From NCBI GenBank assembly GCA_031279175.1, contig JAITJA010000004.1, positions 1 to 6,732 of the forward strand: a stretch of 6,732 nucleotides of DNA. Direction: 5' to 3'. Position 1 is the first letter of the stretch. Each line of letters begins with the position of its first letter. Positions 1 through 6,732 of this stretch are shown piece by piece. The notes below the pieces were generated by a model that was given only the letters and a program-made list of their open reading frames with translations, made no database searches and was not told the origin of the DNA. The DNA comes from Odoribacteraceae bacterium (GTDB taxonomy: Bacteria; Bacteroidota; Bacteroidia; Bacteroidales; Marinifilaceae). The position numbers and the translations under genes are program-made.

Positions 1-1
1 T

Positions 2-1486
2 ATGAAATGTGTAAAGATCATTCAGATTAACGGGGTTTCCTTACAGATCGAGGACGAGGCGTGCGATCGCTTGTCGGCCTACATGGAATCCCTCGAGCAG
101 TATTTTAGTAACGAACCGGGCGCGGACGAGATCATCGCCGACATCGAGGCCCGGATCGAGGAGTTATTCACGGAACGTCCCGGTGGCATCGAGGCGGTCG
201 TCACGGCGGAGGAGGTAGCGCGGGTGATCGCGACGCTCGGCACGGTAGAGGATTTCGCCGGGAACGCGGCAGGGGCGCGAAGTGATGCCGGGGAGGCGCG
301 GCAAGAGAGGTCTTTCAAGCGGATTTATCGCGACACGGACAATCGATATGTCGGTGGCGTGTGCGCCGGGATCGCGCACTGGACAGGTATTCACGCGACG
401 GTCATTCGCCTGTTCTTCGTCTTGATGACACTCCTGGGCGGGATTTCCGTCCTGTTATACCTGGTGCTGTATATCATCATCCCACCGGCACGGAACAGGG
501 CACAGAAGCTCGAGATGACCGGGCAGCCGGTAAACATTAACACGATCGAGAGGAGCGTCAAGGAGTCCATCGACATCCCCGCGCTCCGGCAGTTGCTGAA
601 CCGCTTCTCGAAAAAGGCGGGAGTAATCCTGGAGAAATGCTCCCACGGCGGGCTGAGGGTGCTAGGGATCGTGCTGGGATGCATCCTTTGCGCGGGGGGT
701 CTTTTAATTCTCGTCGCGCCGGCTGGTTTACATATATTGCAAGATCTCGTGTTCGCGCACAGAGTACAGTGGGAATTATTGAGATTCGAGGAGATATTAC
801 CTCGCGTGATCTCACCCCTCTCGTTCCTGCTTCTTCTCGTGAGCGTCGGCACGGCGCTCCTGTTATTATCATTTGCTTGTTTCTTCTGGGGGATCTGGTT
901 GATCAAGTGGTTCAAGATCCGTCGCGCGTTCGTGCACGTCATACTATTGATCGTGCTGATAGTGGCGCTATCCATCACGACGTACGTGATCATCACGGAA
1001 GTGCATCGCCGGGCGTACAAGAACGAGGTACGGGAGACGAGCGCGTTCCCGGTCGTCAAGACCCTATACATCGAGATGCAGCCGGGCGCGCCATTGGCCA
1101 ACTTCCCGCCACTGGATCTCTGTTACGACAAGGGAAACGAGCGCTTCCACAAGCATCCCTATCTCTCTATTGCCAGGGGGGATAGCGACCGCGTCACGTT
1201 GCAGGTCACGAAAAGAGCGTTGGGGAAAAACAAGCTCGAGGCGCACCAGTTTGCCGGGGACATCAGCTACAACCTGGAGATGCGCGACTCGCTACTACTG
1301 CTGCCGGAGTTCTTTGATGTCTTGCCGGCGGATCGCTGGAACTACCAGACGCTCGCCCTCCAGCTATTCGTCCCCGTCGGGACGGTCATCGTCACCGACA
1401 AGTCGATCTCGCGATTATTCATGCACTCGCGGGCACGCGGCTCCCGGTGGAAGATGACAGAAAACGAGTTAGAGCTACTACGATAA
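2..1486 (+). CDS. PspC domain-containing membrane protein
   Basis: This 494-residue protein carries a PspC domain at about residues 108-162, seen as RIYRDTDNRYVGGVCAGIA followed by a hydrophobic helix ending in IIIPPA. Before it is a soluble segment (residues 1-100) with the acidic helical pattern found ahead of PspC in Bacteroidota proteins. Further membrane helices appear at about 215-240, 272-300 and 308-333, giving four in all. Residues 340-494 are hydrophilic and beta-rich, with a segment FVPVGTVIVTD that resembles the tail of other Bacteroidota PspC proteins. By family knowledge PspC proteins belong to the phage-shock or envelope-stress response at the inner membrane; the exact role here is inferred. 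The ATG lies at the second base of the window, and its position just before the conserved INGVSLQIEDEA stretch suits the family, but a start further upstream cannot be excluded. The gene uses TTA, CTA and TCA codons freely, unlike its neighbours. It ends two bases from the stop of the convergent TPR gene. Confidence 0.88.
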   Translation: MKCVKIIQINGVSLQIEDEACDRLSAYMESLEQYFSNEPGADEIIADIEARIEELFTERPGGIEAVVTAEEVARVIATLGTVEDFAGNAAGARSDAGEARQERSFKRIYRDTDNRYVGGVCAGIAHWTGIHATVIRLFFVLMTLLGGISVLLYLVLYIIIPPARNRAQKLEMTGQPVNINTIERSVKESIDIPALRQLLNRFSKKAGVILEKCSHGGLRVLGIVLGCILCAGGLLILVAPAGLHILQDLVFAHRVQWELLRFEEILPRVISPLSFLLLLVSVGTALLLLSFACFFWGIWLIKWFKIRRAFVHVILLIVLIVALSITTYVIITEVHRRAYKNEVRETSAFPVVKTLYIEMQPGAPLANFPPLDLCYDKGNERFHKHPYLSIARGDSDRVTLQVTKRALGKNKLEAHQFAGDISYNLEMRDSLLLLPEFFDVLPADRWNYQTLALQLFVPVGTVIVTDKSISRLFMHSRARGSRWKMTENELELLR

Positions 1487-1488
1487 CC

Positions 1489-2199
1489 TCAGCGCGCGCG
1501 CTCCAGCACCTTCTCTATCGTCCCGGCTGCCCCGGGGTGGCCGAGGCGACGGGAGATCTCGAGATCCTGCAAGGCCTCCCGGAGATTATCCAGGCAGAGG
1601 CGCGAGATCGCGCGGTTATAATAGGAGTTAGCGTTCGACGGGTCGATCCGTATAGAGTGGGAATAGGTAGTGATCGCCTCGTCGAACCGGCCCTGTTGCT
1701 GGAGGATGGCGCCGCGGTTAAAGAAGAGGGCGCTAGACTCCAGGCCCAGCGCGATCGCCGCGTCATAATCGACCAGCGCGCCATCGAGGTCGTTCATCTT
1801 GTAGCGCGCGATCCCTCGATAGTGGTAAGCGTCCCGGAAAGCGGGGTCGCACGCGATCGCCCGGCTATAATCCTGGATTGCCTCCCTGTTCTCGCCGAGA
1901 TTCTCGTGGATGACGCCCCGGTAATAATGCGCGCGGGCATTCCCCGGGTCACCGGCAATCACGCGATCGATATCCTTCAAGGCGTCCCCCGGCATCCTCA
2001 TGTTAGCGCGGACGATAGCCCGGTTAAAATAGGCCGGCAGGTAAGCAGGCGCGGAAGTGATCGCGGCGTTCAACTCCTCCAGGGCTTGCTCGTACATCCC
2101 GCGATGGATACACTCCATTGCCCGGTTATTACTCTCGACGGCGGCCCGGTTACACGCGGCCAGCGAGATTATCCAAATGATCCAGATCAGGCGTCTCAT
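1489..2199 (-). CDS. TPR-repeat lipoprotein
   Basis: This 236-residue protein starts with a short signal peptide (MRRLIWIIWIISLAAC) ending in a lipobox, Leu13-Ala-Ala-Cys16. Cys16 would be the lipid-modified first residue. Asn at +2 gives no inner-membrane retention signal by the E. coli rule, so an outer-membrane anchor facing the periplasm is likely but inferred. The rest is six tandem tetratricopeptide repeats in strict 34-residue phase, at about 20-53, 54-87, 88-121, 122-155, 156-189 and 190-223. An Arg recurs at 26, 60, 94, 128, 162 and 196, and the repeats show the usual small-residue and Asp-Pro positions. TPR arrays bind other proteins, so this is probably a scaffold or adaptor; no partner or enzyme function is visible. 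The signal peptide supports the chosen ATG. No Shine-Dalgarno sequence is seen, as is usual in Bacteroidota. It probably has its own promoter in the gap to its right. It contains no TTA, CTA or TCA codon. Confidence 0.9.
   Translation of the reverse strand: MRRLIWIIWIISLAACNRAAVESNNRAMECIHRGMYEQALEELNAAITSAPAYLPAYFNRAIVRANMRMPGDALKDIDRVIAGDPGNARAHYYRGVIHENLGENREAIQDYSRAIACDPAFRDAYHYRGIARYKMNDLDGALVDYDAAIALGLESSALFFNRGAILQQQGRFDEAITTYSHSIRIDPSNANSYYNRAISRLCLDNLREALQDLEISRRLGHPGAAGTIEKVLERAR
1491..1502. other. Perfect CG-rich palindrome at a convergent gene junction
   Basis: AGCGCGCGCGCT is a perfect 12-base palindrome that includes ten bases of strictly alternating C and G. It encodes the last residues (Arg-Ala-Arg) and overlaps the stop codon of the TPR gene, five bases past the stop of the PspC gene. 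Only two bases separate the two stop codons, so there is no room for an ordinary terminator between the genes. The palindrome could fold in RNA from either strand as a four-pair stem, but it lacks any U-tract, so termination here is only a guess. Confidence 0.5.
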
Positions 2200-2222
2200 A
2201 CTTGGTCATGTAAAAATTCCCT

Positions 2223-2254
2223 CAAAGTTAGTAATTCACGCGAGAAAACGGCAA
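2223..2254 (-). promoter_or_regulatory. Bacteroidota-type promoter of the TPR lipoprotein gene
   Basis: Read on the minus strand, TTG (2252-2254) is followed after 21 bases by TAACTTTG (2223-2230). This fits the Bacteroidota housekeeping pattern of TTG, 17-23 bases and TAnnTTTG, with no mismatch in the -7 element. Transcription would start a few bases on, near 2217, leaving a leader of roughly 18 bases before the ATG. It lies in the only gap between the transporter stop and the TPR start, where a promoter is expected. The match is seen in the sequence; activity is inferred. Confidence 0.6.
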
Positions 2255-2266
2255 CCATCGCCAAAG

Positions 2267-2289
2267 GAACGAACGCCCCCCGTCCGTTC
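2267..2289 (-). terminator. Candidate terminator hairpin after the transporter gene
   Basis: On the minus-strand RNA a nine-pair stem, GAACGGACG with CGUUCGUUC (eight Watson-Crick pairs and one G-U pair), closes a five-G loop. It begins 11 bases after the transporter stop codon. The following bases are CUUUGG, so there is no proper U-tract; that makes intrinsic termination less certain. It could instead be a transcript-end stabilising hairpin. Its place between the uvrA-transporter unit and a separate promoter supports a transcript boundary. Confidence 0.42.
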
Positions 2290-2300
2290 ACCCCGCCGCG

Positions 2301-3716
2301 TTACCGCTTGTAGCGGTCGTAGATAAAGAGCAGCAATGTCGCGGACAGCCCGATGACCAGCACGACGAGCCATATCGAGGAGGGCGAGTAAGTATTCCAC
2401 AGCAAGTCGGTCAGCTCCCGCCCGTTCATGCCGGCTTGCCGGGCCACCTCGTCGAAGTACTCGCCTTGCGACAGGCCGTCGGCGATCGCGAAACCCTGTT
2501 CCCGCGCGTATTCCCGCGTGATCGTCACCTTGTCCGACATCCCCTGGTACACGGAACCGGAGATCAGCCCGGCGAACACGTTCCCCAGGAAGATAGGAAT
2601 AAACGAGTAACCCATGTAGAGCGCCTTCTTGTCGGCGGGAGCGATCGCGCCGATATACTCCGTGATCTTCGGCGAACCGGCCATCTCGCCGACAGCGAAG
2701 ACCAGCATCGCCACCAGCGTGAAAAGCACGTTCTGCGAGAAAAGCGTCAGCGCCATCCCTATCGAGCAAACCAGGAAACCGGAGATCATCGACTTGAGCG
2801 GCTTCAGTCGCATGACGATAGTCGAGACCGCGACCTGCAGCAGGATAATATACAGCGCGTCGAAGTTCGTCACGAACTCCGCGTCTATCTCTCCCGGAGA
2901 GGGGCTATAATGCCGGCTGACAAACGGGATATAGCGAGCGCAAAAATCGTACAGCGCGCTCGTGTCCACCCACTGCGAAATAAAAACGGGAAGCGTGAAA
3001 AATAACTGGTTATACATCGTCCAGAAACCAGCCGCGATCAGCAGGAAGAGAATAAACCGCGTATCCTTGAAAATACCGAACATGCTCGCGAAGATCTCCT
3101 TGAAAGTGATGGCGAGAGACCGTGACGGCGCGCGTTCACTCCGGCCCGGTTCCTTGTACAGGCACAGCAGCGCGAGGTTCAGCAGGATCACGCCCGCCGA
3201 AATATAGAACACCACCCGGTAGTTATCGTTATAAAGCAGCGTCACCACCGGACCGAAGAAAGCGCCGACATTCACCATCATGTAATAGATCCCGAAGCCG
3301 ATTGACGCGGTACTCTTGTCCGTCGTCTTGGCCACCGTGGCAGAGATCACGGGCTTGAAAAGCGCCGCGCCAACGGCAAGGTAGAGATACATCAAGAACA
3401 CCGCCGTGAAACTCGAGAACATCGGCAGCAGCAGGAACGCCGACGCGTACACCAGGAACGCCAGCAGCAACACCCGCTTGTACCCGTGGCGATCCGCGAT
3501 CGCCCCCGTCAGCACCGGGAGAAAGTACAAGATACCCGTACCGACCCCCATCAATATCCCCTTCTGGGATTGCGTGAATTCCAGGCCGCCAGCGTCGGAA
3601 GAACCCGTCAGGTAGTTGGCGAACAACATGAAAAATCCATACCACGCCCATCGTTCAAACAGTTCCAGGACATTCGCCACCCAGAACGCGCGCGAAAACT
3701 TGCTAAAAATACTCAT
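2301..3716 (-). CDS. POT/PTR2-like major facilitator superfamily transporter
   Basis: This 471-residue membrane protein has about twelve hydrophobic helices. Helix 1 carries E18-x-x-E21-R22-W-A-W-Y26-G27, a variant of the ExxERFxYYG motif of proton-dependent oligopeptide transporters. The helix 2-3 loop has the major facilitator motif A (GAIADRHGYKR, 71-81). Helix 4 has Lys121-Pro, matching the POT lysine, and residues 141-153 (FGIYYMMVNVGAF) fit the second PTR2 signature as I recall it. Residues 343-360 (EMAGSPKITEYIGAIAP) match the conserved POT segment in the C-terminal half. Hydrophilic loops lie at about 189-215, 248-282 and 392-444, the last between helices 11 and 12. The likely role is proton-driven uptake of di- or tripeptides across the inner membrane, but the phylum's POT-like carriers are poorly characterised and the substrate could be another small solute. 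It begins six bases after the uvrA stop, so it is probably the second gene of that transcript. A likely terminator follows its stop codon. Confidence 0.87.
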   Translation of the reverse strand: MSIFSKFSRAFWVANVLELFERWAWYGFFMLFANYLTGSSDAGGLEFTQSQKGILMGVGTGILYFLPVLTGAIADRHGYKRVLLLAFLVYASAFLLLPMFSSFTAVFLMYLYLAVGAALFKPVISATVAKTTDKSTASIGFGIYYMMVNVGAFFGPVVTLLYNDNYRVVFYISAGVILLNLALLCLYKEPGRSERAPSRSLAITFKEIFASMFGIFKDTRFILFLLIAAGFWTMYNQLFFTLPVFISQWVDTSALYDFCARYIPFVSRHYSPSPGEIDAEFVTNFDALYIILLQVAVSTIVMRLKPLKSMISGFLVCSIGMALTLFSQNVLFTLVAMLVFAVGEMAGSPKITEYIGAIAPADKKALYMGYSFIPIFLGNVFAGLISGSVYQGMSDKVTITREYAREQGFAIADGLSQGEYFDEVARQAGMNGRELTDLLWNTYSPSSIWLVVLVIGLSATLLLFIYDRYKR

Positions 3717-3722
3717 GTGTCT

Positions 3723-6554
3723 CTATATATTAAGGTGTGACTTCTGTAACTCTTCCCGGAGGAAAGGCGCCGTGAGCGACGTCCCGTGCATTGCAACCTC
3801 CTCCGGCGCGCCGCTGACCACGATCTCGCCGCCAGCCTTCCCGCCGCCAGGGCCCATGTCTATCACGTGATCCGCCACCTTGACCACGTCCAGGTTATGC
3901 TCGATAATAATCACCGTGTTCCCCTTCTCCACGAGCTTCTGCAACACGTCCAGCAACGCGCTCACGTCCTCGAAATGCAACCCCGTCGTCGGCTCGTCGA
4001 GCATGTAGAGTGTCCGACCCGTGTCGCGCTTGGACAACTCCGTCGCCAGCTTCACCCGCTGCGACTCCCCCCCGCTCAACGTCGTGCAAGGCTGCCCGAG
4101 GTGGAGATACCCCAGGCCAACCTCCTGCAACACCTTGAACCGCGACTGCAACGAGGGAATATTCTCGAAAAACTCCACCGCCATGTTAATCGTCATGTCC
4201 AGCACGTCGCCGATAGACTTCCCCTTGTAACGCACCTCCAGCGTCTCCCGGTTATATCGTTTACCACCGCACGTCTCGCAAGGCACGTACACGTCCGGGA
4301 GAAAACTCATCTCGATCGTCCGCACCCCGGCGCCCTTGCACGTCTCGCAGCGACCGCCGCTCACGTTAAAAGAAAAACGACCAAGACGATACCCGCGCAC
4401 CCGCGACTCCGGCAACGCCGCGAAAAGCTTGCGAATATCGGTCAAGATACCCGTGTACGTGACCGGGTTCGAGCGCGGCGTCTTGCCAATAGGACCTTGA
4501 TCGACGATCGCCACCTTGTCTATCTCGTTCAGCCCCTCGATACCGCGACACGGGAGGCACGGCAGCGACGACTGGTAAAAATGATTATTCAACAACGGGT
4601 AGAGCGTCCCGCTCACCAGCGACGACTTCCCGCTACCGCTCACCCCCGTCACCACCGTCAGCATCCCCAGCGGGAAATCAACGTCTATCCCGCGGAGATT
4701 ATTCCCCGTGCAACCGCGCAACGAGATACATCTCCCGTTGCCCGACCGCCGCGTCACCGGGACGGCTATCTCCCGTTCCCGTCTCAGGTAGCGAGCCGTC
4801 AGCCCGTCGCCGCGACACACCTCCTCCAGCGTCCCGCGCGCCACCACCTCACCGCCCTTTCTACCCGCCCCCGGGCCAAGATCAATAATATAATCCGCCT
4901 GCTCCATCATGTCACGGTCATGCTCCACGACAATCACCGAGTTGCCACCGTCCCGCAGCTCCTTCAGCGAGCGAATCAGCTTGTAGTTATCCCGCTGGTG
5001 CAACCCGATACTCGGTTCATCAAGAATATAAAGCACGTTCACCAGCCGCGAACCGATCTGCGTGGCCAGTCGTATACGTTGCGACTCCCCGCCCGAGAGC
5101 GACGCCGACGGCCGGTCCAGCGAGAGATACTCCAGCCCGACGTCAAGCATGAACTGCAGACGCGAGCGAATCTCCTTCAAGATACCGCTGCCGATCAGTC
5201 GTTGCTGATCGTCAAACCATTCTTCCACGCGGCCGCACCACTCGAGAAGATCCGAGAGCTCCATCCGCGACGCCTCCGCGATATTCTTGTCATCGACAAA
5301 AAAATGCAACGCCTCCTCGTTCAGCCGCCGCCCGCGACACCGGTCACACTCCTGCACCGACACGTACCGTTTCCCCCCCCGCTTGTCCTCCTCCTCCTCC
5401 TCGCGCGTCGCGATATACTTGAACACGCCCTCGTACGAGGTCAGGCAATTAGAAAACACCCCGTCCGCCGCGTCCACCCGCAACTGCCCCGGGTATCCCT
5501 GCAACACGTCCGCCAGCACCTCCTCCGGCAAGTCGCGAATAGGCTGCTTGATATCCGCCCCGCGCTTCCGCAGCAGGCTTTCTATCTGGTAGAACAGCAA
5601 CGCGGGCTTGTACTTCCCGATCGGCTGGATACCGCCATGATATATCGACAGGCGGTCATCCGGTATCACCTTGTCCATGTCCATCGAGTAGACATACCCC
5701 AGACCCTTGCATTTCGCGCAAGCACCGTGCGGCGAATTAAACGAGAACGAGTGCGGCGCGGGATCCTTGTACGATATGCCGGTATCGGGACACATCAAGT
5801 GACGGCTATAATACTTTACCGCATCACCATCACGCGTCGTGGCGACGACCATGATCATCCCCTTCCCGTGCTTCATGGCGGTGACCACCGATGCTTTCAG
5901 GCGCCGGTCGTCGTCTTGCCCCATCACCAGCCTGTCTATCACGATCTCGATCGCGTGACTCTTGTAGCGATCGACGCTCATCCCCCCCGTCATCTCGACG
6001 ATCTCGCCGTCGACCCGCGCGAAAAGAAAACCGTGCTTGCGCGCGTTCTCGAACAACTCCTTGTAATGACCCTTCCTGCCCCTGACCACTGGCGCCAGCA
6101 GGATAACATCCTCGCCGCGGAAGTCCCGCCTCAACAGCTCCAGCACCTGATCATCCGTGTACCGCACCATTAATTTCCCCGTCGCGTGAGAACGCGCCAC
6201 GCCCACCCGCGCGTAAAGCAACCGGAAGAAATCATAGATCTCGGTAATTGTCCCGACGGTTGACCGCGGGTTCTTGTTAGTTGTTTTTTGTTCTATCGAG
6301 ATCACCGGGCTCAACCCTGTTATCTTGTCGACGTCTGGTCGTTCCATGTTCCCGATAAACTTCCTGGCGTACGCCGAGAAAGTCTCGAGATACCGCCGTT
6401 GCCCCTCGGCGTAGATCGTGTCGAAAGCCAGCGACGACTTCCCGCTCCCGCTAGCACCCGTGATCACCGTCAGGCTATTCCTGGGTATTTCCACGTTAAT
6501 ATTTTTCAGGTTATGTTCTCTCGCGCCGCGCACGATAATATAGTCATTCTCCAT
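3723..6554 (-). CDS. uvrA: Excinuclease ABC subunit A (UvrA)
   Basis: UvrA is the dimeric ATPase that finds bulky DNA lesions and loads UvrB in nucleotide excision repair. Counting from the chosen start (943 residues; E. coli UvrA has 940), it has Walker A in G33-S40 (GASGSGKS), the UvrB-binding insertion at about 119-239 (APVVRGRKGHYKELFE), the signature LSGGESQR at 486-493, Walker B with D512-E513 and a switch His545. The second half has Walker A at 637-644, the zinc module C736xxC739-x19-C759xxC762, signature at 826-833, Walker B D853-E854 and His886. The intact UvrB-binding domain argues for a true UvrA rather than the shortened UvrA2 type. The first zinc module is incomplete (C255xxT258, then C279xxC282). 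An in-frame ATG at 6585-6587 would add 11 residues (MLYMLNEITGC); I prefer the inner ATG because homologues begin just before the IxVxGAREHNLKNI stretch. No clear ribosome site marks either. The gene probably leads an operon with the downstream transporter. Confidence 0.96.
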   Translation of the reverse strand: MENDYIIVRGAREHNLKNINVEIPRNSLTVITGASGSGKSSLAFDTIYAEGQRRYLETFSAYARKFIGNMERPDVDKITGLSPVISIEQKTTNKNPRSTVGTITEIYDFFRLLYARVGVARSHATGKLMVRYTDDQVLELLRRDFRGEDVILLAPVVRGRKGHYKELFENARKHGFLFARVDGEIVEMTGGMSVDRYKSHAIEIVIDRLVMGQDDDRRLKASVVTAMKHGKGMIMVVATTRDGDAVKYYSRHLMCPDTGISYKDPAPHSFSFNSPHGACAKCKGLGYVYSMDMDKVIPDDRLSIYHGGIQPIGKYKPALLFYQIESLLRKRGADIKQPIRDLPEEVLADVLQGYPGQLRVDAADGVFSNCLTSYEGVFKYIATREEEEEDKRGGKRYVSVQECDRCRGRRLNEEALHFFVDDKNIAEASRMELSDLLEWCGRVEEWFDDQQRLIGSGILKEIRSRLQFMLDVGLEYLSLDRPSASLSGGESQRIRLATQIGSRLVNVLYILDEPSIGLHQRDNYKLIRSLKELRDGGNSVIVVEHDRDMMEQADYIIDLGPGAGRKGGEVVARGTLEEVCRGDGLTARYLRREREIAVPVTRRSGNGRCISLRGCTGNNLRGIDVDFPLGMLTVVTGVSGSGKSSLVSGTLYPLLNNHFYQSSLPCLPCRGIEGLNEIDKVAIVDQGPIGKTPRSNPVTYTGILTDIRKLFAALPESRVRGYRLGRFSFNVSGGRCETCKGAGVRTIEMSFLPDVYVPCETCGGKRYNRETLEVRYKGKSIGDVLDMTINMAVEFFENIPSLQSRFKVLQEVGLGYLHLGQPCTTLSGGESQRVKLATELSKRDTGRTLYMLDEPTTGLHFEDVSALLDVLQKLVEKGNTVIIIEHNLDVVKVADHVIDMGPGGGKAGGEIVVSGAPEEVAMHGTSLTAPFLREELQKSHLNI
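5373..5402. repeat. C8 homopolymer next to a (TCC)n trinucleotide run inside uvrA
   Basis: The plus strand has eight C in a row at 5373-5380 and, five bases later, five TCC units plus TC at 5386-5402. On the coding strand these are G8 and (GGA)n within uvrA. They encode the charged stretch EEEEEDKRGGKR just before the C403xxC406 pair. Two further runs of seven C lie in the same gene, at 4067-4073 (in the second ATP-binding signature) and 5982-5988. All are in frame in this copy. Confidence 0.9.
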
Positions 6555-6732
6555 GCATCCGGTTATTTCATTCAACATGTAAAGCATGTCGCGAATATAA
6601 TGGAAAATCCTTCATCGCGCCGTGGAACAAGCCCGCGGGGCAAACCACCGCCCCTCAAAATATTTTCAAAAACCCTCGCGTACGATCAACTACTCCCCAA
6701 GACACCTGTACCCCCCCTCGCGTGCAAGCCCC
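6555..6732 (-). promoter_or_regulatory. Non-coding region upstream of uvrA with weak promoter candidates
   Basis: No gene is visible here, and the uvrA promoter should lie in this stretch. Two weak minus-strand candidates are seen. TATATTCG (6592-6599) has one mismatch to TAnnTTTG and no TTG at the right distance. ATATTTTG (6656-6663) keeps TTTG and has a TTG (6687-6689) 23 bases upstream. The first would start transcription close to the outer in-frame ATG at 6585-6587, which favours the inner uvrA start. An inverted repeat ACATG-5-CATGT lies at 6575-6589, and GGGGC-8-GCCCC at 6637-6654 is followed by the palindrome AAAATATTTT (6657-6666). None is a recognised operator. Confidence 0.3.

Noticed and set aside
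391..1101. A 236-codon open frame on the minus strand within the PspC gene
   Set aside because: The plus-strand reading has a PspC domain, four membrane helices and a sensible start. The minus-strand reading has no recognisable pattern.
1447..2313. A 288-codon open frame on the plus strand opposite the TPR gene
   Set aside because: It is in codon register with the TPR gene and arises from the same codon avoidance. The six regular TPR repeats and the lipobox show which strand codes.
63..3503. GCGATCGC copies taken as evidence for a cyanobacterial source
   Set aside because: The genes, the TAnnTTTG promoter match and the lack of Shine-Dalgarno sites all point to Bacteroidota, and most copies encode Ala-Ile-Ala.
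3786..6173. A 795-codon open frame on the plus strand opposite uvrA
   Set aside because: It is in exact codon register with uvrA and stays open only because uvrA avoids TTA, CTA and TCA there. Its translation is rich in Arg, His and Pro with no domain pattern, and uvrA is unmistakable on the other strand.
6555..6587. Outer in-frame ATG of uvrA giving 11 extra residues
   Set aside because: The added residues lie outside the conserved UvrA N-terminus, and a promoter-like -7 element sits just before this ATG, which leaves almost no leader. It remains possible, so it is noted in the uvrA entry.
1..6732. Mobile element, CRISPR array, tRNA or rRNA, or an undescribed defence system
   Set aside because: There are no spaced direct repeats, transposase or integrase motifs, tRNA-like folds or long unexplained stretches. 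Coding covers nearly the whole window with ordinary chromosomal families.

Overview
The window is a compact, GC-rich stretch (high fifties percent GC, estimated from a few lines counted by hand) with four protein genes and almost no spare DNA. It looks like chromosomal DNA of a member of the Bacteroidota, probably the Bacteroidales. The reasons are the PspC protein with the N-terminal extension and long C-terminal tail usual in that phylum, the phylum-like UvrA sequence, the lack of clear Shine-Dalgarno sequences before the starts, and an exact match to the Bacteroidota promoter pattern (TTG, about 20 bases, TAnnTTTG) before the TPR gene. Genus cannot be given from sequence reading alone.

Layout from left to right: (1) 2-1486, plus strand, a four-helix membrane protein with a PspC domain. 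Its upstream region, where a regulator gene often sits in this phylum, lies outside the window. (2) 1489-2199, minus strand, a lipoprotein made almost only of six TPR repeats. Its stop codon lies two bases from that of the PspC gene, so the two genes run head-on into each other with a CG-rich palindrome at the junction. (3) 2200-2300, a 101-base gap with a likely terminator of the gene to its right and the likely promoter of the TPR gene. (4) 2301-3716, minus strand, a POT/PTR2-like major facilitator transporter. (5) 3723-6554, minus strand, uvrA, the damage-recognition ATPase of nucleotide excision repair. Only six bases separate uvrA from the transporter gene, so they are probably one transcript read right to left. 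(6) 6555-6732, the region upstream of uvrA, without a gene.

The genes do not form one pathway. They combine DNA repair (uvrA), probable peptide or small-solute uptake (the transporter), an envelope TPR lipoprotein of unknown partner, and a putative envelope-stress membrane protein. I found no mobile element, CRISPR array, RNA gene, phage gene or defence system, and I do not think the window holds an undescribed system. The points worth a second look are small: a slippage-prone G8 plus trinucleotide run inside uvrA, a missing cysteine in the first zinc module of UvrA, strong codon-use contrast between the PspC gene and its neighbours, and an excess of the octamer GCGATCGC.
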